A stretch of DNA of 64,000 nucleotides from Shewanella basaltis (GTDB lineage: Bacteria; Pseudomonadota; Gammaproteobacteria; Enterobacterales; Shewanellaceae), in the NCBI RefSeq assembly GCF_023283885.1, contig NZ_JAKILA010000004.1, positions 124,001 to 188,000 of the forward strand, read 5' to 3'. The notes below the pieces were generated by a model. That model did not search any database. It was given only the letters and a program-made list of their open reading frames with translations, and was not told the origin of the DNA. Within the stretch, counting starts at the first letter, position 1. The number at the start of each line of letters is the position of its first letter. This document shows, piece after piece, positions 42,457-52,865 of the stretch. The translations under genes and the position numbers were made by a program.

Positions 42457-44391
42457 CTAAGAAACTAAATTAATAATTTTTTTTGCGGCAGTAGAATTTT
42501 TAGCTTTTTGCTGATAAACCAAATCACAAATGCCATCAGTTGGAGCGAAACCAGTCGGTGTAGATAACAAAATATCACGAATGGCCTCATGGTCAAATTC
42601 ATGACAAGCGACATCTAATCGTTCTAAAATTTGAGAATATTCAGCCCATGATAAATACAACTCATTGGCAGTCATAATTCGCTCATGCTCTGTACCAGTA
42701 ACATCGTCGCCAATTAACAACTCTTCATAGAGCTTTTCACCAGGGCGCAAGCCACTAAACTCAATGGCGATGTCACCATCGGGATTTTTGTCACTGCGAA
42801 CTTCATAACCACTCAAGCGAATCATCTTTTTGGCTAAATCGACAATTTTGACTGACTTACCCATATCAAGAACAAATACGTCGCCACCTTTCCCCATAGC
42901 CCCAGCTTGAATAACTAACTGCGATGCTTCAGGAATAGTCATGAAGAAACGGGTGATTTCGGGGTGAGTGACAGTAACCGGCCCACCATTAGCAATTTGG
43001 TTTCTAAATAAAGGCACAACAGAGCCAGATGAACCAAGTACATTACCAAAACGGACCATACAAAAACGTGTTTGGTTACTTTCTTTAGCAAATGCTTGTA
43101 AAACTAACTCAGCCATTCGTTTAGTAGTTCCCATCACATTTGTGGGACGAACTGCCTTATCTGTTGAAACTAATACAAATGTTTCAACTTTTGCCGCTAT
43201 AGCAGCTTGTGCCGTATACAGTGTACCAAAAACGTTATTGCGAACTCCTTCAACAACATTATGTTCAACCAAGGGTACATGTTTATATGCAGCCGCATGA
43301 TACACAGTCTGTACACCAAACGACTCCATAATGGCTTGAACTCGATTTTGTCGCTGAACAGAGCCCATCATGGGTAAAATTCTTACATTTAATCCAAGCT
43401 CTTTTGCCGTAGCATTTAATTCACGGTCTATGGCATACAAAGCAAATTCGGATAACTCAAAAAGCACTAACTTTTTAGGGGATTGCTTTAAAATTTGCCT
43501 ACACAACTCAGAACCGATAGAGCCGCCGGCACCTGTCACCATCACCACTTTATCTTTAATATTGGCAGAAAGCAGATCTTCACGAGGATTAACAGCATCA
43601 CGACCAAGTAAATCATCAATTTCGACTTCTTTAATGTCACTATAAAGTTTGGTGCCGTTAACAAGATCAGCCATTGCGGGAATAGTTAATACTTGTACAG
43701 ACAAAGGCTCTAACCTAGCAAGGATCTCTTGCCTTTTGGCTCTACTTGCACTGGGCATAGCCAGTAGCACTTTGTTGACAGACTTTTGTTTAATTAGTTT
43801 TTTTATAATATAAGGAGAATGTACATGAACACCTTGAATTACAGTACCTTGCAATGAAACATCATCATCAACAAAAGCAAAAGGGTGATATTCATGACTT
43901 TGCACAAGTGATGTTAATAACTGTCTACCACTTACACCTGCACCATAAATAATAACGGGTTCACCTTCACGCTTCATGCCTGTTCCAACAAAGGAGCGAA
44001 CAATTGCGCGCGCACCACCAACAAAAACAAGCGAAAATGTGGCGTAAATAATTGGTACTGTACGAGGTACATTAACCTCTGCATAAAAGGCAACTATCAC
44101 TAAACAAGTTGTTGAAAAAATTACCCCAACAATAATCGCCACTAATGCTTGCAAACCAATATAGCGCAGCACCGCTCGGTATAAACCCAGGCGGACAAAA
44201 CCATAAATACTTAATGGAACGACAGGTAAAATAACGCCCCAATATGAGCTATTACTTAACACACTTATATCGTCTAGCCTAACAAGCACCGCACACCAAA
44301 AGGCTAGCAACAAAAATAAAGAGTCAATACAAACACTTAGCACCCGTTTTTGCGGGCGAGGTAAAGAAAAAACATGCTGCAAAAAATCCAT
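42457..44391 (-). CDS. WbpM/PglF-like NDP-sugar 4,6-dehydratase, membrane-anchored
   Basis: 644 residues from ATG 44391, which has GGAG six bases upstream; earlier in-frame ATGs lack one. The N-terminus has SLPRPQKRVLSVCIDSLF and about four membrane helices, then a CoA-binding-like domain (VIIYGAGVSGRQLL), then an SDR domain (VTGAGGSIGSELCRQIL) and AAAYKHVPLVE. In WbpM-type enzymes, Met replaces the usual Tyr in the catalytic triad. These enzymes convert UDP-GlcNAc to UDP-4-keto-6-deoxy-GlcNAc. With the WbpV-like reductase (45177-46124) it should make UDP-QuiNAc. Confidence 0.88.
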   Translation of the reverse strand: MDFLQHVFSLPRPQKRVLSVCIDSLFLLLAFWCAVLVRLDDISVLSNSSYWGVILPVVPLSIYGFVRLGLYRAVLRYIGLQALVAIIVGVIFSTTCLVIVAFYAEVNVPRTVPIIYATFSLVFVGGARAIVRSFVGTGMKREGEPVIIYGAGVSGRQLLTSLVQSHEYHPFAFVDDDVSLQGTVIQGVHVHSPYIIKKLIKQKSVNKVLLAMPSASRAKRQEILARLEPLSVQVLTIPAMADLVNGTKLYSDIKEVEIDDLLGRDAVNPREDLLSANIKDKVVMVTGAGGSIGSELCRQILKQSPKKLVLFELSEFALYAIDRELNATAKELGLNVRILPMMGSVQRQNRVQAIMESFGVQTVYHAAAYKHVPLVEHNVVEGVRNNVFGTLYTAQAAIAAKVETFVLVSTDKAVRPTNVMGTTKRMAELVLQAFAKESNQTRFCMVRFGNVLGSSGSVVPLFRNQIANGGPVTVTHPEITRFFMTIPEASQLVIQAGAMGKGGDVFVLDMGKSVKIVDLAKKMIRLSGYEVRSDKNPDGDIAIEFSGLRPGEKLYEELLIGDDVTGTEHERIMTANELYLSWAEYSQILERLDVACHEFDHEAIRDILLSTPTGFAPTDGICDLVYQQKAKNSTAAKKIINLVS

Positions 44392-44618
44392 TTTCCGCTC
44401 CAAATTTACTAAACTCATAATCAATTACATCTTATATCAAGGCTAAATTGCAGAAATACTTTGATAAGCCACAAAACATAGTGCTTATGATGTTTAAGAT
44501 CCAACAAAATAACATTTAGAAAATTATTGTTGCACTGGGCTGTGCAAATAAACAAATAAAAACCTGTTTTTGTATTTTAAGGTTTCAGAGAAAAAGTAAT
44601 GCCCTCTACCTAAACTGA

Positions 44619-45167
44619 TTACTTCACAGCATCCCCACTACCACGACCAGTTGCCGTCATAACAATGTACTTAAAATAGTTTCTAATATTGAGGCTATCT
44701 ATCATCTGTTTGTCAGTTTTAGCCAGCAAAGTAGGTGTAGACATATCAATATTTTGAACTTGCGCCAATCCCGTTACACCAGGTAGCACATTATAGATAC
44801 CCAAAGCATCACGCGCTTTAATTAGCTCTTCCTGATTAAATAAATTAGGACGAGGACCGACCAAGCTCATTTCACCTTTCAAAACATTGATCAATTGAGG
44901 TAATTCATCAATTTTAGTCTTACGTAAAAAACCACCCAATTTAGTAATAGAAGCATTACTAGCAAGATGACTAGCAACTGAAGCAGTATCTTTACTCATT
45001 GTTCTAAATTTAATCAAGTCAAAAGGTTTTTTATTTTTACCTACACGAGTTTGAATAAAAATAGGTGAACCAGTATCAAAGAAACCGATGATGGTAACGA
45101 CTAATAATATTGGCCATAAAAATAGCAAGCCCAAAAAGGCAACGAAGAAATCAATTAAACGAATCAT
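44619..45167 (-). CDS. Initiating sugar-phosphate transferase (short PglC/WbpL-role type)
   Basis: 182 residues, one N-terminal re-entrant helix (LIDFFVAFLGLLFLWPILLV) followed by the bacterial sugar transferase domain: GKNKKPFDLIKFRTM, KIDELPQLINVLKGEMSLVG with PRP following, and LPGVTGLAQV. The DE in KTKIDELPQ is the catalytic region. It moves a sugar-1-phosphate, probably QuiNAc-type by context, onto undecaprenyl phosphate at the inner membrane, starting each repeat unit. It is the short monotopic form. Its stop lies before a 228-bp gap up to the dehydratase. Confidence 0.88.
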   Translation of the reverse strand: MIRLIDFFVAFLGLLFLWPILLVVTIIGFFDTGSPIFIQTRVGKNKKPFDLIKFRTMSKDTASVASHLASNASITKLGGFLRKTKIDELPQLINVLKGEMSLVGPRPNLFNQEELIKARDALGIYNVLPGVTGLAQVQNIDMSTPTLLAKTDKQMIDSLNIRNYFKYIVMTATGRGSGDAVK

Positions 45168-45176
45168 GAGCTACCT

Positions 45177-46124
45177 TCATTTAGTTGTTGATTGAAGAAA
45201 AGTTTGTGCTACTTGCCTGAAACCTTCCGGTAAGGACTGAGGAGGTTTCCAACCTAAGGTATCTTTGGTATGTGAAATATCAACTTGCAGTGATCCAATT
45301 AACCTATCAACCACTTCAGATTTGTTAAATAACCGGCCCACTAACTTATAGCACCAAATAGGTATTGGGACCTGCCATGTAGACTTATTTAAAGCCTTTG
45401 TCATTTCAAAAACCAGTTGGTATGTAGAGACATCATAGTCGTCTGAAACAAGAAAAGTTTGATTTGCGGCTTTAGGATGATCAATACAAGTAATTATTAA
45501 ATCAACAAGATTAGTAACAGAAACCAAACTACGTTTATTTTCAGTAACACAGCCGAAGGGCATAGGAAAACCTTTAGAAACAAAATTCATCAATGAAGCA
45601 AAATTTGCTTTTACACCAGGCCCATAAACTAAAGTTGGACGAATAATTACAACCTCTAAACCAGTCTTTTTTGATAAATCAATAAGTTGAATTTCAGCTT
45701 CAGATTTTGATTGACCATAACAATCTTTGGGATTGTGTGGATCAGAATGCTTATATGGCCCCCCAATATTGGTCGACTCTCCATTAACCTTAATGCTGCT
45801 TATAAAAATAAAACGCTTCACACCTGCATCATAAGCCTGTTTAGCGAGATTTAAAGTACCGTATGTATTAACATCTAGATATTCTTGAAGCGAATTTGAT
45901 GAGTCCCCCATCATATGGACACGTGCGGCGCAGTGAATGACCACTGATTGATTTTTTAACGCATGGGTATGGCAAGTGTTGCTTGATATATCGCCGGAAA
46001 AACACGTGACTGAATCATCAAAACTATTACTACTTCGAGATAAAATAGAAAGAGTATGTTGGGGTAAGCTCTTTATAAGTTGACGACCAACAAACCCAGT
46101 ACCTCCGGTTATGAGAATATTCAA
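45177..46124 (-). CDS. NAD-dependent epimerase/reductase, WbpV-like
   Basis: 315 residues. NILITGGTGFVGRQLI is the Rossmann motif, IHCAARVHMMGD and SSIKVNGES are typical of the WbpV/WbjF branch, and YGQSKSEAEIQL holds the Tyr-Lys pair. Family members reduce UDP-4-keto-6-deoxy-GlcNAc to UDP-QuiNAc. The start is TTG, overlapping the upstream stop (TTGA), with AAGG about nine bases before. The gene lies between a glycosyltransferase and the initiating transferase gene, which starts 9 bp after its stop. Confidence 0.8.
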   Translation of the reverse strand: MNILITGGTGFVGRQLIKSLPQHTLSILSRSSNSFDDSVTCFSGDISSNTCHTHALKNQSVVIHCAARVHMMGDSSNSLQEYLDVNTYGTLNLAKQAYDAGVKRFIFISSIKVNGESTNIGGPYKHSDPHNPKDCYGQSKSEAEIQLIDLSKKTGLEVVIIRPTLVYGPGVKANFASLMNFVSKGFPMPFGCVTENKRSLVSVTNLVDLIITCIDHPKAANQTFLVSDDYDVSTYQLVFEMTKALNKSTWQVPIPIWCYKLVGRLFNKSEVVDRLIGSLQVDISHTKDTLGWKPPQSLPEGFRQVAQTFLQSTTK

Positions 46125-47272
46125 TTTTCAATGCCTTTTCTGATGGAATGACTGTATATTGCTATATGTTTATCAACAACAAACCTTACATCAAACTCTT
46201 TGACCGCATAATCACGTGCAGCTACAGACATAGTAAGTCTTCGTTTATTATCTTCGATAAGATTGATAAGTGCATCAGCTAGTGCATAATGGTCTTTTAC
46301 AGGAACTAGTATGCCAGTAATATCTGGAATAATTGCATCTCTACATCCAGGATTATCAGTAGTAACCACAGCTCGACCGCAAGCAGCAGCTTCAATTAAG
46401 ACCTTAGGAACACCTTCACCGTAGTATGACGGCAAAGTAACTATATGAGATTCTGAAAAAACTCTTGGAATATTATCACAATGACCAATTGCATTAATAA
46501 TGCCTTGAGAATGCCATTCATCGACCTCAGCTTGGGACACACTATTTGGATTTTCTAAGTCTGGTGTACCTGCTAATATAAATTCGACATTAGAATGTTT
46601 AGCACGAATTATTTTTGCAGCCTCGACATACTCATAAACACCCTTTTCTTTAAGCAAACGGCAAGCCATAACGATGGTAACACTATCACCAACAGGTTCA
46701 GGTAAAGCATTATATAAAGATAGATCAGCGCCAGACCCTTTAATTAAAACTTTGTCCGAAGATTTCAAACCAACAACTTCAGATAAAATTCTATCATCAG
46801 CACTATTTTGGAAAATAATAGTTTTATCTTTATGATTAAAAGCAACTTTATATAAAAGGGAGACTAAAAACTTGGTGATCTTAGCTTTTAGTGAAGATGC
46901 TGAAAAAACATAGCCAAGACCAGAAATAGCAGCTATGAAAGAAGGTTTAAAGCTAAGAGCATGTAAAACAAGTCCACTATAAATAACAGGTTTTATAGTA
47001 ACAGCATGTATTAAGTCAGGTCTCAGTTCGCTTAAAAGGCGTTGTAATTTTAATATGGTATTAATTTCTACAGTTAACTTGCTTCCACTTCTAGAAAAAT
47101 TAATATCATGAAATATTATTCCATATTGAGCAATTTTTGATTTGAGGCCAGAATTTTTAGCTACTAAATGAACCTCATAGCCATTCTTGATCGCTTCTAA
47201 TGCAATTGGTAAGCGATGTGATAAAAAAAACCAGTCGACATTTACAATAAAAACTAACTTTTTATTTGCCAT
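46121..47272 (-). CDS. Family 4 glycosyltransferase
   Basis: 383 residues. KKLVFIVNVDWFFLSHRLPI is the N-terminal acceptor-domain start, SDKVLIKGSGADLSLYN and VTIVMACRLLKEKGVYEYVE begin the donor domain, and LPSYYGEGVPKVLIEAAACG is the GT4 E-x7-E nucleotide-sugar motif. It adds one sugar to the lipid-linked repeat unit in the cytoplasm. Its start overlaps the end of the epimerase gene by 11 bp, and its stop overlaps the WbpV-like gene. Confidence 0.88.
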   Translation of the reverse strand: MANKKLVFIVNVDWFFLSHRLPIALEAIKNGYEVHLVAKNSGLKSKIAQYGIIFHDINFSRSGSKLTVEINTILKLQRLLSELRPDLIHAVTIKPVIYSGLVLHALSFKPSFIAAISGLGYVFSASSLKAKITKFLVSLLYKVAFNHKDKTIIFQNSADDRILSEVVGLKSSDKVLIKGSGADLSLYNALPEPVGDSVTIVMACRLLKEKGVYEYVEAAKIIRAKHSNVEFILAGTPDLENPNSVSQAEVDEWHSQGIINAIGHCDNIPRVFSESHIVTLPSYYGEGVPKVLIEAAACGRAVVTTDNPGCRDAIIPDITGILVPVKDHYALADALINLIEDNKRRLTMSVAARDYAVKEFDVRFVVDKHIAIYSHSIRKGIEN

Positions 47273-48266
47273 AAAAATCTCTAAACCAATTTATAAACTC
47301 AGCAACTCCCTCTTTAACTCCAACTCTTGGCTTATAACCGGTTGCAGTGAACAAATCCTCTACATCAGCATAGGTTTGGTAAACATCACCAGGCTGCATC
47401 TCTCTGAAGTTTTTATTAGCTTCAATGCCTAATTCATCCTCAATTGCTTTAACAAAGCCCATCAAATTAATTGGAGAACCATGACCTATATTATAGATAG
47501 CATAAGGTGCTGAGCTAGTTGCAGGTGTACCTTGTTCTACCGTCCAGGAATTATTACGTGTTGGTATCACATCTGCAATGCGTACTAAGCCCTCGACAAT
47601 ATCATCAACATGAGTAAAATCGCGCCACATATCACCATTGTTATTAATATCAATAGTTTCACCATTTAAAATCTTTTTGGTGAAAATATAAGGAGCCATA
47701 TCAGGCCGCCCCCAACTGCCATAAACGGTAAAAAAACGCAAACCAGTAGTAGGAATGTCATATAAATGAGAGTAGCTATGAGCCATTAACTCATTTGCCT
47801 TTTTAGTGGCAGCATAAAGCGATACTGGATGATCGACACTATCACTTGTAGCAAATGGAGTTTTAGCATTTAAACCATAAACTGAACTAGAAGAAGCATA
47901 AACTAAATGTTTAACATTGGAATTACGACAACCTTCAAGAATGTTTAGATGTCCAACCAAATTAGAGTCGGCATAGGCATGTGGATTTTCAATCGAATAA
48001 CGAACACCAGCTTGTGCAGCGAGGTGAATAACTCTATCGAACTTTTCATTATCAAATAAAGATGATACTGCAACTCGCTCAGATATATCAATCGTTTTTA
48101 ATTGAAAGTTATCATGTTCTATACGCTTTAAACGAGCATATTTTAAGTTGACATCATAATAATCATTTATATTGTCAACTCCAATTACTTCATGACCTAC
48201 GGATGTTAACTTTTCTACGACAGCACTTCCAATAAAACCCGCAGCACCAGTGACTAAGTATTTCAT
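47262..48266 (-). CDS. UDP-glucuronate 4-epimerase-like protein
   Basis: 334 residues. [19 protein letters not shown] is the NAD-binding motif, VIGVDNINDYYDVNLKYARL and AAQAGVRYSIENPHAYADSN are characteristic of UDP-GlcA epimerases (WbpP/CapI/LpsL group), and YAATKKANELMAHSYSHLY has the catalytic Tyr-Lys pair. It would convert UDP-GlcA made by Ugd into UDP-GalA. It is placed directly after ugd (41-bp gap) and overlaps the glycosyltransferase by 11 bp. Length is normal. Confidence 0.88.
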   Translation of the reverse strand: MKYLVTGAAGFIGSAVVEKLTSVGHEVIGVDNINDYYDVNLKYARLKRIEHDNFQLKTIDISERVAVSSLFDNEKFDRVIHLAAQAGVRYSIENPHAYADSNLVGHLNILEGCRNSNVKHLVYASSSSVYGLNAKTPFATSDSVDHPVSLYAATKKANELMAHSYSHLYDIPTTGLRFFTVYGSWGRPDMAPYIFTKKILNGETIDINNNGDMWRDFTHVDDIVEGLVRIADVIPTRNNSWTVEQGTPATSSAPYAIYNIGHGSPINLMGFVKAIEDELGIEANKNFREMQPGDVYQTYADVEDLFTATGYKPRVGVKEGVAEFINWFRDFYGK

Positions 48267-48307
48267 AAAATTCTCAATTATTTAATATAAAAATAAACTA
48301 ATAAAGA

Positions 48308-49474
48308 TCAATCAGAACCAAATAAATCACGGGTATAGACTTTATCTGCAACATCTAGAATTTCATCAACCATGCGGTTAGACACAATTATATCGGAGAG
48401 CGCTTTAAACTCATTAAGATCTTTAATGACTTTAGAGTGAAAAAATTCATTTTCGTTTAATACTGGTTCATAAACAACGACTTCGACACCTTTGGCCTTA
48501 ATTCGCTTCATAATCCCTTGAATGCTAGATGCTCTAAAATTGTCTGAGCCTGCTTTCATAATTAAACGATATATACCAACTCGTTGAGGATTACGTTTTA
48601 ATATTGAATCAGCTATAAAATCTTTACGGGTAGAGTTAGCGTCTACAATTGCACCAATAATACTATTAGGAACATCAGCATAATTGGCTCTTAGCTGTTT
48701 GGTATCTTTTGGTAAACAATAACCACCATAACCAAAAGAAGGGTTATTATAATGGTTACCAATACGAGGGTCCAAACTCACACCTTCGATAATTTGTTTT
48801 GCATCTAGCCCATGTGATTCAGCATAGGTATCTAGCTCGTTAAAATAAGCTACGCGCATCGCAAGATAAGTATTAGAAAATAACTTGACTGCTTCAGCCT
48901 CGGTTGAATCAGTAAACAATACCTCGATGTCTTTTTTAATTGCACCTTGCACAAGTAAATCAGCAAATACTTTAGCACGCTCACTGCGTTCACCCACAAT
49001 AATACGTGAAGGATATAAGTTGTCGTAAAGAGCTTGCCCTTCTCGCAAAAACTCAGGAGAAAACAGGATGTTATCGGTTTTAAATCTTTCGCGTACACTT
49101 TTTGTGTAACCAACGGGGACTGTGGATTTAATCACCATAACCGCATTAGGGTTTATAGACAATACATCTGAAATTACCGATTCAACAGACTTAGTATTAA
49201 AATAGTTCGTTTGTGGGTCATAATCAGTTGGTGTAGCGATGATTATAAAATCAGCGTCATAATAAGCAGATTCTTTACTGAGCGTAGCTCGAAAGTTTAG
49301 ATCTACCTTGGATAAAAACTCAGAGATTTCTGTATCTACTATTGGGGAATACTTTTTTTGAAGCAATTCAATTTTATTACTATCTATGTCTACGGCAACA
49401 ACTTCGTTGTATTGAGCCAACAACATAGCATTTGACAAACCAACATAACCAGTCCCAACAATTGCAACTTTCAT
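48308..49474 (-). CDS. ugd: UDP-glucose 6-dehydrogenase
   Basis: 388 residues. [20 protein letters not shown] is the NAD-binding motif, [18 protein letters not shown] and [20 protein letters not shown] are standard for Ugd, and [15 protein letters not shown] contains the catalytic Cys. It oxidises UDP-glucose (from GalU) to UDP-glucuronate. It is the short E. coli-like form. An upstream 199-bp A/T-rich gap separates it from the acyltransferase gene. Confidence 0.92.
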   Translation of the reverse strand: MKVAIVGTGYVGLSNAMLLAQYNEVVAVDIDSNKIELLQKKYSPIVDTEISEFLSKVDLNFRATLSKESAYYDADFIIIATPTDYDPQTNYFNTKSVESVISDVLSINPNAVMVIKSTVPVGYTKSVRERFKTDNILFSPEFLREGQALYDNLYPSRIIVGERSERAKVFADLLVQGAIKKDIEVLFTDSTEAEAVKLFSNTYLAMRVAYFNELDTYAESHGLDAKQIIEGVSLDPRIGNHYNNPSFGYGGYCLPKDTKQLRANYADVPNSIIGAIVDANSTRKDFIADSILKRNPQRVGIYRLIMKAGSDNFRASSIQGIMKRIKAKGVEVVVYEPVLNENEFFHSKVIKDLNEFKALSDIIVSNRMVDEILDVADKVYTRDLFGSD

Positions 49475-49673
49475 ATATAAACCAACATTTAATTAATTAT
49501 CAAAAAAAAACAAAACCAATTTAAGAGCTTAGCAAAGTAAAATCAACAAGAGATGACGCCAATGGAAAAATCAACAATATATTCAAATAAAGCTTTAACA
49601 GAACTATTGAAATTAATGACACTATTATTTATTACAAAAAAGAATTAAATAAAGTTAAAATTCAGAAAAAAAA

Positions 49674-50213
49674 TCAATTTGAATACTTACTAGCTAATTT
49701 CCTAGCAGGTATACCCACAATTGTTACACCAGATTCATTAAAACTGCGATTAACGACTGAGTTAGCACCTATTTTGATATAATCAGCCAACTCTATATCA
49801 CCAAAAATTTTCACACCCGGTCCTATATATATATTATTACCTAGTTTTGGAGCACCTATACTATTCAAGTTTTTACCAATATTTACTCCTGCATGTACTG
49901 TACAATTTGAACCTATTCGACACTCACTATTAACAACAATGAACCCATAATGAGCAATTCGCAATCCAGGACCAAAAGTATTATTAGGAATTGAAAAACC
50001 TAACTTAACACCTAAACTATATTTAAAATATCTAAAAAAAAATTCAAAAGGCTTTAAATACCACCGATTAACATTGATAAAAAACTCGGTAAATCTTAAT
50101 AAGACTTGAAACTTCCAAACTTCATCACCAAAAAAACGTGGAAATCCACTTTTATTAAGAGCTACTCTATCACATTTTAGATAATATATTAAATCATTGA
50201 AACCTTTTATCAT
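49674..50213 (-). CDS. Hexapeptide-repeat O-acetyltransferase (serine acetyltransferase-like fold)
   Basis: 179 residues. The N-terminal part is helical, then come left-handed beta-helix hexapeptides from NTFGPGLRIAHYGFIVVNSE on, with IGSNCTVHAGVNIGKNLNSI and GPGVKIFGDIELADYIKIGA, and the closing IVGIPARKLASK. The His in RIAHYG is the likely catalytic residue. It probably adds acetyl groups to a sugar of the repeat unit. The next gene upstream in the operon is a glycosyltransferase, 18 bp away. Confidence 0.82.
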   Translation of the reverse strand: MIKGFNDLIYYLKCDRVALNKSGFPRFFGDEVWKFQVLLRFTEFFINVNRWYLKPFEFFFRYFKYSLGVKLGFSIPNNTFGPGLRIAHYGFIVVNSECRIGSNCTVHAGVNIGKNLNSIGAPKLGNNIYIGPGVKIFGDIELADYIKIGANSVVNRSFNESGVTIVGIPARKLASKYSN

Positions 50214-50231
50214 TATCGCATCCCAATAAGT

Positions 50232-51323
50232 TTACAACAGGCCAAATATTTCATTGAAATATTTTTCTCCAGAAGTCTCTATAGTAAAATCGTTAGCTCT
50301 AAGTTTTCTTTGTAATACCCTTTCAGGGTTATCAAGCTGAATTTGAAGATTAATCATATCAAATATTTCTTCGGGACAAAATGTGCATATACTACCGATA
50401 TCATCAGACTCGACTATAAATCGCGGGCCGCCAGGACAATCAGTAAGAACTACAGGTAATCCAGCTGCAAGTGATTCAACAATAACATTACCAAATCCTT
50501 CCCAAAGGGAGGTTAATAAAAAAACATCATAATACGGCAATATTTTTTTAATATTTTCACTGAAACCTTTAAAGTTTACACTGGAACTTATTCCTATGGA
50601 AGAACAGTAGTCGACTAGATCGTTTTGAAGAGGTCCCTCCCCATAGATATCGTAAATAACTGGTATATTAAAGTCTTGAAAAACTTTTACAACATCAAAA
50701 GCCAACTTATAATTCTTTTGCTTAACGAGCCTTCCAACAGAAACAATTTTTATTATTTTATTATTTTGTTTTGGCTTAACAAATGAATCATAAGATTTAA
50801 TAATCTCATTAGGTAATACAGGGTTACCAATAACTACACCCTTAGGAATGATTTTATAACCTACCAAGTTTTTAATATCTTCAAAAGTGTCTGGAGAGTT
50901 TAAAATTATTCTATCACAAAAAGGATAAATATACTTTGAAATAAGATCCTTAGCTCTATCTATAACCGAAACACGCTTAGGTATTATATTTGCTTCCCTG
51001 ATAATTACCTTTGCTGACGTCATACTAAAAAACCGAGCTAATATTGAAACTATATTACAACTCATCATGGTAGAAAAAATTATGTCTGGCCGTATTTTTC
51101 TAACTAAAAGAGTTAAATCTAAAACAGATAAATAAACAGACTTTTTATTTAGACTAATAACATTTATACTTTTCTCCAAAAGGATTTTGTTTGGTCCCTC
51201 GTCAGAAGTTACGACAAAATGAACTTCAACACCACGTTTATAAAAATAATTGGCTAAATTAACAAAAACTCTTTCTGCTCCGCCACCACGGAAACTAGGA
51301 ACAAACATCAATAATTTTATCAT
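50232..51323 (-). CDS. Family 4 glycosyltransferase
   Basis: 363 residues. KLLMFVPSFRGGGAERVFVN is the common acceptor-domain start of GT4 enzymes, KIVSVGRLVKQKNYKLAFDV begins the donor domain, and FLLTSLWEGFGNVIVESLAA is the E-x7-E motif. It adds a sugar within the repeat unit. It lies just downstream of the Wzy-like gene in an A/T-rich block typical of variable O-antigen cores. Confidence 0.88.
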   Translation of the reverse strand: MIKLLMFVPSFRGGGAERVFVNLANYFYKRGVEVHFVVTSDEGPNKILLEKSINVISLNKKSVYLSVLDLTLLVRKIRPDIIFSTMMSCNIVSILARFFSMTSAKVIIREANIIPKRVSVIDRAKDLISKYIYPFCDRIILNSPDTFEDIKNLVGYKIIPKGVVIGNPVLPNEIIKSYDSFVKPKQNNKIIKIVSVGRLVKQKNYKLAFDVVKVFQDFNIPVIYDIYGEGPLQNDLVDYCSSIGISSSVNFKGFSENIKKILPYYDVFLLTSLWEGFGNVIVESLAAGLPVVLTDCPGGPRFIVESDDIGSICTFCPEEIFDMINLQIQLDNPERVLQRKLRANDFTIETSGEKYFNEIFGLL

Positions 51324-51343
51324 ATTTTACCAACAATAATTAA

Positions 51344-52294
51344 TTAAACACCAAACCCATAATAAGGCAATTGAAACCTACCAGCCCACAAATAAAAACA
51401 AAGAAGGACCAACATAGAAATTGGTATAAATTTTTTGTAACTTTTCACATCTACAACTGAGAGCAAAATAACAATCATACTACTTTCGAATATTCTCGCA
51501 GTATAAGGAAACGTAAAATAAGTAGACAAGTACAAAATAATTTGAGACAGAGAGAATAGGTTTGATCTTATGTATGATTTCTTCTGAATTATTATAGATA
51601 TAAAAATTAAAAGCCAAAAAACAAAACTTAAACCAGAAGATCCACCAGAAGCATTCTCGATTCGTTGAACTTGCCTAGCTCCAGTAAATTCGACTAAAAC
51701 CCCAATAGACAAACCAATCGCAACACAAAATAGAACAACTAATGACAACTTCAAATCTAAGCTAATTTTAATGTTATTGATAAAAATCACTGTATAGTAG
51801 AATAAAACAACAAAATAGAAACTTGAATGAATAAAAATAGTACTTATTATTAAAATATTTTTTATCGTACTTCTGTAACCACCTAAATAACCGATAACAA
51901 ATACTGCAATTGCAACGCCTTGCCTTAAATGAATAATATGATTTTTTATAACAAGAGGGAAAAATAGAATAAAAACTGCCCAAAGAAAAATCTTCGGCTC
52001 TTTCACAATAACTAAATAAGACACAATAAATGCAGGAAAGAAAATAATTGTTCTAAGTACATTCTCAGGCTCAAGAAATAAACCTAACACAATATTCAGA
52101 GTTAGCCACAGAGGTTCATTAGTTAGTAGTTTTATAAAGCCTGAATTTAAATAACCAATAAGATGAACAGATGACAACTCTGTATATGATAAATAATTTT
52201 CTCTATCAACTAAATCTAACAAAGGTAGATTAGTTAAAAAGTATGCATATAACAATGCAAAAAAGAATGAAAATACTTTATAGTATAATGGCAT
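51344..52294 (-). CDS. wzy: EpsG-family polysaccharide polymerase (Wzy role)
   Basis: 316 residues with about nine membrane helices. FPLVIKNHIIHLRQGVAIAV followed by FVIGYLGGYR, and then FIHSSFYFVVLFYY, match the EpsG/Wzy pattern (LRQ in one loop, HxS in a later helix). It would polymerise repeat units on the periplasmic face. Sequence divergence between polymerases is high, so the call rests on these motifs, topology and the location between glycosyltransferase and acyltransferase genes. Confidence 0.78.
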   Translation of the reverse strand: MPLYYKVFSFFFALLYAYFLTNLPLLDLVDRENYLSYTELSSVHLIGYLNSGFIKLLTNEPLWLTLNIVLGLFLEPENVLRTIIFFPAFIVSYLVIVKEPKIFLWAVFILFFPLVIKNHIIHLRQGVAIAVFVIGYLGGYRSTIKNILIISTIFIHSSFYFVVLFYYTVIFINNIKISLDLKLSLVVLFCVAIGLSIGVLVEFTGARQVQRIENASGGSSGLSFVFWLLIFISIIIQKKSYIRSNLFSLSQIILYLSTYFTFPYTARIFESSMIVILLSVVDVKSYKKFIPISMLVLLCFYLWAGRFQLPYYGFGV

Positions 52295-52308
52295 ATTATA
52301 TACATCAC

Positions 52309-52839
52309 CTACTGAATATTTATTCTTTTAGAGTCAGTAATCTTTGCCATACGCATTATGTCTGTTTTAGATTTAATATCAAAGTCATCACTAGTACAGC
52401 CACTCTTTAAGATTTTATTTTTATAATCATCAAAAGAGCATATTTTTGAGGCTGGAATACCACCATAGACGGTATTAGATGGTATGTCTTTCGTTACAAC
52501 ACTTGCAGCAGCAACAATAACATTATCACCAATAGTAACACCAGGCATTATTAATGTGTCAACACCAACAAAAACATTGCTTCCAATTGATACTGAAGAA
52601 TACTTAAAATATCGTTTCCCAGATTTAGTCAAGATAAGAGAAGCGGCACCATCATGAGTTATAATTCTAACACCACCAGTTAATGTAACATTATTCCCCA
52701 AGGTGATTAAGAAAGGTTCACTGCCAAATTTGTTTGTTAATATTCTGGCATTAGACCCGACTTTAACACCAATTTTTCTCGCATATTTAGTCCCTCCAAA
52801 AATGAAAAAATAAAGTTTTAGATATATAAGTTTAAACAT
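52309..52839 (-). CDS. Hexapeptide-repeat acyltransferase (WcaF/WbbJ-like)
   Basis: 176 residues. Left-handed beta-helix repeats run from KIGVKVGSNARILTNKFGSE, with ITHDGAASLILTKSGKRYFK holding the catalytic-type His. VSIGSNVFVGVDTLIMPGVT with IGDNVIVAAASVV follows, then the closing TVYGGIPASKI. AGGAGG lies directly before the ATG, the best ribosome site in this operon. It should O- or N-acetylate a repeat-unit sugar. Confidence 0.85.
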   Translation of the reverse strand: MFKLIYLKLYFFIFGGTKYARKIGVKVGSNARILTNKFGSEPFLITLGNNVTLTGGVRIITHDGAASLILTKSGKRYFKYSSVSIGSNVFVGVDTLIMPGVTIGDNVIVAAASVVTKDIPSNTVYGGIPASKICSFDDYKNKILKSGCTSDDFDIKSKTDIMRMAKITDSKRINIQ

Positions 52840-52865
52840 ACTTCCTCCTACGAAGAAAGAATAAA

